DNA from: Anthoceros angustus
Taxonomy: Eukaryota; Streptophyta; Anthocerotopsida; Anthocerotales; Anthocerotaceae
Length of the DNA stretch: 64,000 bases
Assembly (NCBI GenBank): GCA_010909165.1
Contig: MU008207.1
Span: forward strand, 248,001-312,000
Direction of reading: 5' to 3'
A program made the translations under genes and the position numbers. The notes under the pieces were generated by a model. It was not told where the DNA came from, did not search any database, and saw only the letters and a list, made by a program, of their open reading frames with translations. Within the stretch, counting starts at the first letter, position 1; the number at the start of each line of letters is the position of its first letter. Below, one piece after another: positions 32,945 through 44,102 of the stretch.

Positions 32945-33795
32945 GAGTCCTTTGATTCGAACAAATCGAACAAGTGATAGGCATTGTTTAAGCATGGTGT
33001 CCACGACATTAGCATGAAGAGGGATCACATGATTTGGCGCAATTACTGAAGTTGGAAAAATCACACCAACACACTCGCACCTGACAAATTGCATCCTGCT
33101 TGCTCAAAACACGCCTAAATCTTGCTTCCGATTCAAAGATTGCATTCTGACATTCGTTTTCCGCAAGAAGGTCTTGGCATTGCCCCCTGATAGCGGCAGT
33201 CAGCCACAAAGTGCCGACTAACAACCTACCTGTCAATAGCGCACATTTCTAATCCTCCACTTATCTTTGCTCCAAATACAAGCGCCATCTTCACGCTGCC
33301 TCTTCCAGCGCACGCTTCTGCACCTCTGCACCAAGGCGCCCAGCCCTTTCCATCATCGTGCGGGGCATCCGCCTTGGCGCCAGCTTTCTCCCATTTTTTT
33401 TGCGTACTGCCTAACTAGCTCGGCAACAAGGCGGGGTTTCGTCAACCGTCCTCTAACTTAGGGTTTGCAACCAATTATTGCTTATTTGTTATGTCTACTT
33501 CTAATGGCGATAATGAGTCGATCACTTATGTCCTAAAAGAGGGAATTTCTATACTAGCATATTCTCGCGAAATATCTGCTACTAGAATATTGTGTCCATA
33601 TGTCTTTTCTCATTCAAGAAACACTGGCTCTCTCTTGTACCTCGAGTGATCCATGCCCTACTGCCGTTCAATTAGAAGGTGGATGGCAGGTCTTATATGC
33701 ATGTTGTCGGTATACTAAATCGTCCCCGAGTATACTGCCGGGCTGATTCTCCGTGCATGTCCCACACAGTGCTTGTTTTATCTTTCATGGCGGTA
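32945..33795 (-). repeat. Candidate 3' LTR of minus-strand Gypsy element
   Basis: Shares with 41,449-42,160 the GAAGAGGGATCA, TTTTCCGCAAGAAGG, AATCCTCCACTTATCTTTGC, CACTTATGTCCTAAAA, GAATTTCTATACTAGCA and ATATTGTGTCCATATG words in the same order. The outer ends are eroded. Confidence 0.65.
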
Positions 33796-33880
33796 CATCA
33801 AATTAACACGTGTGCAAGAGCTTCTCACACCCGCTGGTGCTCCGTGTAGTATGCCGTCGGGTGAGGCGTCCTGCCCCAGT

Positions 33881-34195
33881 GCTGCCAAGACCAAGTGACC
33901 TGGGGCCACCCCAGTATGGTCAAGACTGTGTGACTAGGATTGTCCCGAGTAGTACAGACCGTGACTAGGATTGTCCCAGGTATGGCTAAGACCAAGATTG
34001 GGACTGCCCCGAGTATGGCCAAGACTAAGACTGGACCGGTTCCAGTATACCAAGACCAAGATCGGACTGCCCCAGTATGGCTACTAGACAAGACTGGATG
34101 CCCCAGTATGGCCAAGACCAAGACTGGGACTAGACTGCCCCGTGGCTAAGACCAAGATCGGGACTATCCCAGTATGGCTAAGACCAAGACGGGAT
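33881..34195. repeat. Minisatellite array 3 (~33-bp unit)
   Basis: About nine diverged copies of the GAGTATGGCCAAGACCAAGA unit, inside the 3' end of the Gypsy element. Followed by the same ACTCCACTTGTCCCACCACAA / AAAAATGAGTCCTTT tail as array 2. Confidence 0.85.
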
Positions 34196-34699
34196 ACATC
34201 CCAAGTATACTCCACTTGTCCCACCACAACTGTAGCCAAAAATGAGTCCTTTGTCTCCACCGCCAGTCCTAGATAAGCCGTGCTTCTTGTCAGCTAAGTC
34301 AAACGGGGCAATACCAGAATTGATCCGGGACTTCAGCTAGTGGTGGATCTAGGCAAAACAGATGGTAACCACCATTGGCAGGTGGTCAGCGAAAGCCATC
34401 TCTGCATCATCCGGCCGTCCACACACTTGGCATGGGTAATTGATGGGAGGGACCCAATCGCTGGTAACAATGGTTGGGTCCAGGTTTGGGAGGTGACACG
34501 GTGCACAATTCTTCATGTGGTCTCGTTGTCGCATCGCCTCACCTGAATAAGAGTACTCCATTTGGCCCCGACCTCCTTCACTCGCAATACGCGCTTGCTA
34601 CAAAGCGTTGTGGTGTCTCTGCTTGCGGTGTAAATGAAGTCCCCACCGAAATTTCTTCAACTTCGCCTAAGTCGCCACTCCGTGTGTGAGCATACCAAC

Positions 34700-35790
34700 G
34701 TGTCCCGATGCCGAGCGATGCGGAGGTTGGCCATGGCCATTGGCATGGTCTCTGAAAATGTTGCTCGGCCGTCCAATGACAAGGGCCCATACCGTGGTCA
34801 TCTAGGTTGACCACCTCATGCATCTGTTTGGCAATGGAGTGGTGGCATTGGCTCCTACCAAAAGAAGAAATAGGGATCGAAATGGGCGGCCGAGGCGTGT
34901 TTGCTCATTCGATATCCCATGGCTATGTATGGACACCAAGTCCCATTCGGTCTTGATCAAGACGAGTTTCATCCCTTCTTGATGGTTTGCACCATCTTTT
35001 CCGCCTGGCCATCAGCTTGAGGGTGATCCCTACTGCTCCGGCGATGGTCAATCAGTGCTGCATCCAACAGGTCCTGAAATTCTCCGCGAAACTCGGAACC
35101 TTGATCAGTCAAGCACTCGGCGCAGCTTCCAAAGAGGCCTAGGACATTTTGAAAAAATGCCTGGGCTGTGCTTCATGAGGTCTTGTCAGGCAATGCCACT
35201 ACCTCCAGCCACTTAGAGAAATGTTCCATCGTGACAAGGATGTAAACATTTCCTCGTGGTGTCTTGGGCAGTTCACCTATCAAGTCACAAGACCACCTGA
35301 AAAAGAGGCCCATGATCGGGTGGAGTGCAGGTGCCGAATGGTGAAGGATGTCTTGACTCTATCGCATTCCTCGCAGGCCACCCTGTTGCTTGACTGTGCA
35401 TTCCCGTGCGATAGAAGTGTGGGACCAACCAGCAAGCAGAGTGCGTTTAACACCAAAGTGTCCCATCTCATTGTGCACGCGATGAATGAGCTGTTCCCTA
35501 TCAGCGGGAGGTGGGACCAACCGTTCGAGGCCATTGCTCAGTTTCCTCACGATGTGCCCGTCCACTTGAGTACCCAATGAGACGTTATGCACCTTCTCGC
35601 TCAATGTCGAATTCGGTGCTTTGTTGGACAAACACCAATGCATCTGAATCCTCCCAAATGTCCTTGGAGTGCGTGGGCTGCGTCCACTTGTCCCAAACAT
35701 GTCATGGCGAGTAAGCGCATTGGTGAAGGATCCATCATCCTTGGAATCGCCATCTTGCCTAGCCTCGGTGCCATCCTCCGCTCTCATCCG
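34700..35790 (-). pseudogene. Gypsy integrase, broken
   Basis: Minus-strand integrase. The zinc-binding region is readable (LVPPPADREQLIHRVHNEMGHFGVKRT), and a core segment near 35,000 reads DHPQADGQAEKMVQTIKKG. Later frames are scrambled and end in VNLDDHGMGP. No chromodomain was recognised. Several frameshifts are present. Confidence 0.75.
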
Positions 35791-36109
35791 GTTCTCGGAA
35801 AGGTGTCGATTACGATGTTTGATCGGGCACTACTCGGTCGTAGTCTTGCAAGATCATTGCTTATCCGGCCAACTTCCATAGCTTGGTGTTAGTCATCAGC
35901 CACTTGAGAGGTGAGGTCGGTGATCAGCGTGAATGGCTTGCCATAAAGATACTGAAATGGCCCCACACCGCCAAGCATTCTCCTTGATAGCTCATGTGGT
36001 TGCCTCACCCGGTTGTTGCTCCGTGATGCATATGCAATCACTCGTCGCCAGTCGTGAGCCGGCCTGACGAGTCCTGGGATGCTCCGGTCGGTGGACTACG
36101 AAGGGCTTC

Positions 36110-37127
36110 TCAAGTCGGGCCTTGCCATGGCGGGGCCTCCATGAGTCGCTCCTTCAAAGAGAAAAGGCATGCGTCGCCTTCATCTCCGGTGACATCCTTG
36201 CGTAGAAGGTCATTGAGAGGCTTGGCGATCCGGCTGAAGTTCTGAATGTACACTCGGTAGTAATTACACAAACCGAGAAAGGCTCGCAGTGAGAATACGT
36301 TGGTGGGCTCCTTGACCTGCATTATGGCTTGTACCTTGGCTGAATGGGGCATCACCCCATTTGGCACGATTCGATGTCCAAGATACGCGACAGTATCCAT
36401 GCCAAATTCGCACTTTGCCGGGTGACAAGTCAGTTGTGCCTTCCGTAGGCGCTGAAACAGGTCCTCGAGATGCACTAGGTGGGCTTCGAAATCCACGCTG
36501 TGCACCAGCACATCATCAATGTAGCACATCAAGTTCTTTGAACACCGAGTCCATGACTCGGCTGAAAGCGTCACCGGCGCATTCTTGAAAAGGGCATTAC
36601 TAGCCACTCCCACAATTCTTTGAGAGCCATGAAGGCCGTCTTCTTGATGTCCTCCTCGGCCACTGGCACTTGATTGAACCCTTGGCGTAGGTCCAATATA
36701 GAAAAGTAGGTGGAGCTGCCAATGTTGTCAAAGATTTCCTCTGGCGTCGGCATTGGATACCGGTCCTGTGAGGTGACAGCATTGATGGGACGGTAGTCCC
36801 CACACATGCGCTTTTCCGTCCACAACCCGTTGCGTTGTCCTTCTTAGGAGGCATCACCGTAGCTGCCGCATAGTCCGAGCTAGAGGGCCGAATGAGTCCC
36901 GCTTCCAGCAACTCCTGACACCTAGCATCCACCATGTCCCACTCAGTCTTGCTGAGCCTGTACCGTCTCCGATAGATGGGCTCCTTGCTGGTCAGATTGA
37001 TGTGGAAGGTAGTGACATTGCGCTTCAACTCTCGCATGGAGAATGTGAAGCAATCCTTGCACTGGAGTAGCAACACTCGAATCCGTTTCTGCTGTTCAAC
37101 ACTGAGTTTAGGTCCCATGACCCACAT
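36110..37127 (-). pseudogene. Gypsy reverse transcriptase, broken
   Basis: Readable in three frames. First TFHINLTSKEPIYRRRYRLS...ARCQELLEAGLIRPSSSDYAA, then MCGDYRPINAVTSQDRYPMP and YFSILDLRQGFNQVP, then the catalytic CYIDDVLVHS (about 36,510) with AQLTCHPAKCEFG and YLGHRIVPNG and a connection region LRAFLGLCNYYR. This is the standard Ty3/Gypsy RT order with at least two frameshifts. Confidence 0.88.
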
Positions 37128-38608
37128 GAAATTCTCAGCGCATGGCTTAGGCTTAGTTGAGCCATCAGCCGCAGGGCTGCCTCCTCCACTACCAGGGGCA
37201 GGCTGCTATCCGGGCCCCGTGCTCCCCGCATCAAGCCAAGATGACCGTAGTATAACCTGGGAAGGGCAAGTGGGGCCCATGAGCGAGCCGGAAGAGCGGT
37301 GGGAGTGAGCAGATCTGGAGAAGCCATGAGCTGAAATGCGAGGCAAACGCTGACCAGCCAGGTAAGGGCATGAAGGTCCATGGCCCGTCCCAAGGCGGCG
37401 ACATTGTCGGGGCCCATGACGTGCGTGCGGGCTGTTGCATGAGTGGGAAAGCCCATGAGGCGTTCCCGTTCCTCTACACTAGGTTCCTCCCATTGCTGGG
37501 TCCTGGTGTTGAGAAGCAATCCGGCGCCCTCTCCTCGATAAGCATAAGAGGGGGAAGCTCACCAAGGTGGGTAAAGTCTGGGCGGCCGGGGTGTTGGTGC
37601 TACCATGGAGGTTCTCGGTGACTGCAGGCGGGCGATGATGCCCATCTAGAACACTGGACAAGCTGAGAGTGGGGTCCCGGGTGGTGAATGCACGAGAACC
37701 AGCTGCAGGAGAGGTTGCGGGGCCAAGTTAATCCACCAATTGCGGCCGGTGAGCATAACTTCCGACTTGGCGACATCCGGCAGAAGGAGCCCCAACATGC
37801 GGTGGGCGGCCATGTCTGGCGCACGGAGCCAAGTATCCAAGCGTGTGGTGTATTCTCCAGCACATAAACAGCAGGCGTGGTCGAATGCACACCAACACTC
37901 GGCCCAAATCCCGAGCGTTGTCCGTCACGCAAACCGCCTCTGTCCCGGCACAGAGAAGCGCCTTGCTCCCAGCCTATCACTATGTCGATGGGAGGCGATG
38001 AGAATATCACGGGTTGAAGGTAGCGGATATCCTGTGGGACGGTACCGACCATGGTCCTAGCGGTGGGAAAGCGTTGCGCGAGACCACAGGAGGCGGCAAT
38101 CTGCTGTTGTTGGACGCTATCACGATACACATAGCGTGCGACCACCAATCCATTGCAATAGGGCTTCGGACACTGCAAAAGGCCGCAAGAGCTCACACTA
38201 CCGGACTTCTTTGGGCAACGGTGATGGCGGCGATCCACGATCCGTGATGGTTTTCGGTGGGGCCATGCGCGTTGAACTCGAGGCATAACCAGCTGAAGAT
38301 GGTCATTGGTGTTGCCATGGATGACAACCTCCACGGAACGGCTGCGGACAAGCTCGAAAGATTGCGATCCATGGGGGTCCTCCTCCTCGACCTCACGTAT
38401 AGCATGGCCTCGGCAACAGCGAGCCCCTAGGGCTGCCCAGGATCTGCTGAATTTGCCGAGTATGTGAGCGGTGGGGTATGTCCAGGGATGGTGGCGTGGC
38501 ACAGTGTGGTGACCACAAGAACCTGTGGGACAGCCAGCGTGGCTGTGTCAACCTCCACACCTCCATGTAAATCCAGCGGGAAATGGGCAATGTCTGTCAC
38601 ATCGCCAA

Positions 38609-38971
38609 TCAGAGATAGTAAGCGCCACCCATTGTCAACACCGAGGCACAGTGGGAAAGATAATCTTGTCCAAGCAAGACATCATAATTGGTCGCTGTCG
38701 TGACAAGGCAATGAACAGCCAATGTCATGGCAGCAGTTGTTCCCGGCTTCAGCGTGATCAAGATGGGCTGAATGGTTTCCCCACAGACTGGTTCTACAGA
38801 ACCAGTGGCAGTTCGAATGTTCCATGGGGAGCGCCGGAGCGCTGTCCCACTCAAGTGCAACCTGGCTGCCAGCATTTTCCCGATGATCACCGGCTGTGCT
38901 CCCGTATCTAGGAGCACCATCTTGGGGGCATAGCCATTGACTGTGACATGTCCCTCTCGATTGTCCACCAT
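38609..38971 (-). pseudogene. Gypsy retropepsin
   Basis: Aspartic protease domain of the same element. It has the catalytic VLLDTGAQPVIIGKMLAARL motif near 38,910 and the later YDVLLGQDYL motif. This domain itself is open over 120 codons, but it is embedded in a broken polyprotein. Confidence 0.85.
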
Positions 38972-39549
38972 AGCATTGATCCAGACCTTACCGGTTGGTG
39001 GGCAAAATGCGGAGACGATCGGATCGGATACTCGGGAGTGCGTACTCGGGGTGCATACTCGGGAGTAGCGAGCACGTTGAGAGGCATATGCCGCACCATC
39101 CCTCCATCCTCGGATGCACCACTATTCTTGAGTCGTGATCGGTGAGGAAGCTATCCCGGGCACATAACTCTTTGCAATTGAGTTGATCCCATGTCTCGTA
39201 AAGAAAACAAGGGTAACTCGGAAAATTTCTCAACCAAGATTTGTAGTGAGGGCGATGGACGAGGCGTAGGACCCCTGCTGCATGCCTCGCCTTTGTGAAG
39301 GCTGCCACCATATGATCAACTAGGGAGGTCCACACGAATGGGATGGCCACTCCGTGCGGAGGAGCGAATGATCGAGGTATGGCTGCCCTTGCCCTCGCAC
39401 GTGTCTCGGTCCAGCACATCTACCTCCACATCCAGATGATGATGTGTCGAAGGTCGCATCCTACCCCCATGTGGGTAGGCCCTTGGACATGTCCAATGCC
39501 TCCAAGGTGGCTAGTGCATGCCTCATGGGGAGACCGTAGTCTTCTCCAG

Positions 39550-41101
39550 CCTCTTCACAGCGAGGATTAGTGTAGCTATCCTGGCGGCTTGAGACACACA
39601 GTTCTTGGCAGCAAGGGAGGCGCTAATGCCCCAGGTGGTGGTGAGGGCAGGCTTCAAGTGAGGCAACCTCTCGGCATTGGTGCGCTCTTGGCCTTGGTCT
39701 TCCTCATTTGTTTGCCCGCGCAAAAGGCAATAAGGCTGTCGCATCCCCAGCGGCTGTGTGCTCAATTTTGTGCCTCCCCTTTGACCGGCTCGGGTGTTTT
39801 GAAACACATTGTCACCAAAGTGCCCTATCTTGTGGCAATGGGTGCGGAAAGCCCTCGGTGGGGCACTTGCATGGGGCGAGATGCTCGGACTTCCACATCG
39901 ATTGCACGAGGCTTCCGGCGTTCTTGCAGCCCTGCCTTAGCTGGCCAGCCGGGGCCGCCTTGCGATCCTGTACTCCCACTTCCTCGTTCCTTTTCTTTGG
40001 TGAACATGCTTTGATAGTGAGAAAAAGGCCTTGAGTGGCGGGAGGCATCACAGAGAGGCAATCTCATGCGCTCTTCTTCATGTTCAAAGTATAGCATCAC
40101 CATACTTATCCACTAGAGAAGTGATGAGCTGAAAATGGAACAAGGAGTCCCCTCCAAGTCGTCAAAATTTCTCTGCCGCCTCCGATCTATCGGCATGCTT
40201 ACCTTCACGCTTTTGCAACCTCAGAAAAGTCATCTCAGCTCTCCTTTCTTGCGTGCAAAGGATGCAAGCTCTGCAATTTTTCAGAGTCTTGATGAAGGCT
40301 TTCTCGAATCCCCATGAACACCTCCACCGGATTGGTGTGCTTAGGTGTCGAATGTGCTCATCCACCCCACTGGCCGCCAACCTCTTTTGCAGTCAAGCTA
40401 ACAACCGTAGGTGGTTGTACGATGAGTCGGCAGTTCGGCGGCAATGCTGCTTTGGTGAGCATTGATTGCCGTGGCCGCTGGCATTGTAAAGCGCAAGGCA
40501 CTCGAAAAGAGGATTAGGCGTAGCCACCGAGATCCACTGCGCCTCGCCTCATACAGGTCCAAAGCCTCATACGCTAGGTACCCAGCGCTCAAACATGTAT
40601 AAATGATTGTATCAGAACCATGTTTGAACTTCACTCGGTGATCATGCCATTGATAAGCGACTTGAAATCTACATGATATGCAGTACGGCCTTCCGAGAAT
40701 CTCTCATGTCGTATGATGGTCCTCCTCCCTCCATGGTGTCTGAATCCCCTGAATAATCTGGGCCACATCCGGTCTTGTCGGGGGGTATCCAGTCTGTATT
40801 CTGGGGTTGTCCGGGAAGAGATGCTCTAGCGTATTGGATGCTCTTGCTGCAGTTCTGAATCAGAATTGCTTGACGCCCCAAGCGAAATTTGCAGTGACAA
40901 GGGTGACCAATTAGCTGCAGGACTTGTGGCTTGCTGAGGTGTTGGAGGGCGAATGCTGTCCTCAACGTCCTTCTGCCACTGCTGCTGCCTCCTGGCTGCC
41001 CACCTCCTCCTTGCCCGCACTCGCTCAGGAGTAATCCTGCTGGGAATGTCCCGGGTTCGAAGTCGGTAGCGTGGGCTGGTCTCACTCTCGTCTGGGTGCA
41101 T
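39550..41101 (-). pseudogene. Gypsy gag, broken
   Basis: Starts at the ATG at 41,101 (MHPDESETSPRYRLRTRDIP), with RRRWAARR and PLSLQISLGASSNSDSE matching the sister copy at 60,860-61,200. After frameshifts it gives KFKHGS...YEALDLYEAR and INAHQSSIA. It ends near 39,830 with CHKIGHFGDN, probably a decayed CCHC knuckle. Confidence 0.65.
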
Positions 41102-41448
41102 CACCCACGAAAGCCAACATGAAGGTGGTCAGCTCTCCGCACAAGTCAGCAACACACAAATCCCTCCTTGAATTGATAACAAGGTGCACGGGAATCAGTG
41201 CCCTTCAACCTAAAATTCACCCAAAAGGATCCGAATGGGAATGTAACAAGCAGAATCCACGCCGAAATGAAAACACGGATGGAATCCTCAACAGCAATCA
41301 CCCTCAGGTCACAGGCGGGGACAACAGACTTGAATATTTGTTGTCCTGTCGGACCTACCTACAACTACCATGACCCATGTCTTTGGGCCATCTTAATGGC
41401 TTCTCGGCATAGATGCTTGGCGGTTCGCTGTCTCTCCCCTAGGCTCCA

Positions 41449-42160
41449 TGCTTCCAAGAGAGGTTGTTGAAGTGAACAAGTGGACAGCATTGCTTGCGAC
41501 ATCTTGTCGGCATTGAAGAGGATCATGATTTCGAGAAAGTTGGAAAATCACACCCACACGCATCCGTTGCTCAAAAACACGCTCTAAATCTAAGCTTCCA
41601 TTCAAGATTGCATTCCAGTTATGTTTTCCGCAAGAAGGGTCTTGGCATTGCTCCCCTATCGCGGCGCTCACGGTAGCGACTTCAACAATGCACAACTAAT
41701 CCTCCACTTATCTTTGCTCCAGTAGCGCCATCTTCACCTTGCGCCTTCCGATACGTTGCGCACCTCTCGGCCGTTTCGACCCTTTCCATCGTGCAGGGCA
41801 TCCGCCCTTGGCGCCCTTCTCCCACGTTTTTGCGGCCTAGCCTAACTGAGGGTTTTCAACCGTCCTCTAACTTAGGTTTGCAACTAACATGCTTATTTAG
41901 CATGTCTACTTGAGCGATAATGAGCTGATCACTTATGTCCTAAAATAGGGAATTTCTATACTAGCATAATGCAAATATCCATACTAGAATATTGTGTCCA
42001 TATGCTCCTTTCATTGATAAACACTCTTCCTTACCTCGAGTCGTCCGCCCGTTCAATTGTAGGTGGAGACGGGTCCAGGTATCGGAATTGGGGCATCCCG
42101 AGTATACTAAATCGTGGAGATTCTCCGGGTATGTCCCACACAGTCTTGTCTTTCATGACA
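41449..42160 (-). repeat. 5' LTR of minus-strand Gypsy element
   Basis: 712 bp. In element orientation it starts TGTCATGAAAGACAAG and ends TTGGAAGCA, and is followed by TGGAGCCTAGGGGAGA as putative primer site. It matches 59,784-60,508 (725 bp) on the opposite strand throughout. Confidence 0.85.
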
Positions 42161-44100
42161 TGAGTCGCGTGTCCGCCTTGACTCTTCCAGCGCTCCGCCC
42201 ACGCCCGGTGGCGGTCGAGCCACCTCCGGGTCCTGTCGGATCTCTTCCTGAAGCATCTCCGCCACTTCTCGAACCACATCCGGTGGGAACTGAGGTGTTG
42301 CCATGGGTGAGTCCGTTTCCTCTTCTAACGTTTCCGGGGGTTTCTGGCCGGTTGCTTCTTCTGGCAGAGCTGCCCGATTCAACTCGCCTTCCTTGGCTGG
42401 ATCTCCCTCCTTGTTGTCCGTCCCTCCAGTGTCCGTTGGACTCTCCCCATTTTCTTCCTCTTAACTGTCTCCTCTCCTTTTGCTCCTTGTGACCGGGTTG
42501 ACACTTCAGTACCTCGAGTCTACCTTCTCCTCCTTAGCGAACTCGCCGTACCACTCCGTTCCCAAGTTCCTTGGCGCCTCTTCCTCACTTGATGCATCTT
42601 CAATCAGTGATCTTAGGGAGGCGTGGCGGTCGTGGCTCCCCCGGGGGTGGCGTAGCGCACCTCTCGAGCGAGGTTCGGACACAAGAGTCTTGCCATGCCT
42701 GCACGCTTACAATCTCCACAGGCGTTCAAAGTCCGTTGCCTAGTGGGGTATGGACAGCGTTGGGTAGTGCGGGGTTCCCAGTTCAGCAGACTGCCGAGGA
42801 ATTCTGGAGGGGCTCCATGCGGTCTTTGCATCGGTCGTCGATGCAGATGGACCAGGCTAGTGGGGTACGTCTTGGGATCAGCGGGTGGTGCTTCTTGCAC
42901 TTGGTATCGTCCTCCACTTGCTCCTCGGACTCTTCCCGTAGTCGTACTCCACGGTTCCACGGTGCGGAGGCGATTAGCCTTGAATGCCCATGTTGGTGGC
43001 ACCGCACACCATAGATGAGTCCGAACCGTGGTGGCGCCTTCCGTTCTCTATCCTTCACGGTTGATCGTCAACTCCTCCACCCTCTTCATTACCGTTCCGG
43101 ATCTTCCCTCAACCCGCTACTTTTCAAAGGGGTCGGCGGGACCTCTCGTGCGGGCATCATAACCTCCTTCTTCTCAACCCTCACTTGACTACGGGCTTTT
43201 CTTCTTATTCCTTGGAGTTCTTCCTCTTCCATGGCATCCTCAGTTCTTCTTGAGTCTCTTCCTCTTCCTCCGATGCTACCTCGGTTTCATCATCCTCCTC
43301 TTGGGGTTCTTCATCTTGATTCCGACCCCGTTTCTTCTTTTCTTCTTTCCTCTGGGCGTCCTCGGCCGTCGTTGGTGCATCGATTCTTCATAGTTCTCCG
43401 CTCGGACCCCTTGCTCACATCCTTCTCGTGACACGTGTAGCCATTGGCTTGGGTAAGCCAGTGCGAACCAACGTACCGCTTTGCATGGTGGTGTGGGTGG
43501 GATCGGTCCGGCGTAGAACCGTTCGATGTACGATCCCAACTTCTCCGTCTTGCCTCGCTTCAGGTTCTCGAGTTTGGACAGGACGTAGCCTTCTTGATCA
43601 ATTCCACGGAATCTTTCCAAGAAGGCATCCTTCAATGCTTCGAAGGTCGCAGGGGGAGCGTTCTGGGGCGGCCGGTACTTCCTCCGGTACCACTGAGCCG
43701 CTGTTCCCCGAAGGACCCCTTGGAACAGCTGGATAAGCTGCGCATCCGAACCTTCTCCGTTGAAGTTTGCCCGAGACACGAAATCCTCCACGAAGGTTTC
43801 AGCGTCTCTCTCCTTCTTACCTCCAAGAGAATCGCTTGCTTGTTCGTTGTTGCCATCGCGCGACCGGCAGGGTTGAGAACCGCTCCCCTTACGCGCTGAC
43901 TTGGTGCTACTTCCTCCGATCCGACAAGTCCATCGTGCTTTCTTCGTTGGGTTCTCACGTTGAGCTCCTCTCACGTGCTGCGCTCGAGGCGCTGGCGGTC
44001 CCAACGTCCGACACTCGGCAACTCGTTCTTGACTACCTCGTCCTCCGCATCCACACCCCTTCCTACTAGGCTGGAGCGATCTCATTCCCAGCAGCGCCAA
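42161..44100 (-). pseudogene. Gypsy gag next to the GC-rich LTR block
   Basis: Minus-strand gag of a different Gypsy element. The capsid-like core reads ETFVEDFVSRANFNGEGSDA, FQGVLRGTAAQWYRRKY, FEALKDAFLERFRGIDQ and LENLKRGKTEKLGSYIERFY (43,500-43,800). It starts just inside a primer-binding-like TTTTGGCGCTGCTGG site (about 44,090-44,102). The left end is cut at 42,160 by the LTR of the other Gypsy element, showing that the latter inserted into it. No zinc knuckle was found before the cut. Confidence 0.75.
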
Positions 44101-44102
44101 AA

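Larger units (their letters stand above)
32945..42160 (-). mobile_element. Ty3/Gypsy element, minus orientation
   Basis: About 9.2 kb with flanking direct repeats and ordered gag-PR-RT-IN remnants on the minus strand. The right (5') LTR is well defined at 41,449-42,160. A diverged, similarly oriented copy at about 32,945-33,795 is the candidate 3' LTR. Gag starts at 41,101, with protease near 38,900, RT 37,127-36,110 and integrase 35,790-34,700. The LTRs are only roughly 80% alike by eye, so either the element is old or the left LTR belongs to a related copy. A sister copy in the opposite direction begins at 59,784. Confidence 0.75.
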
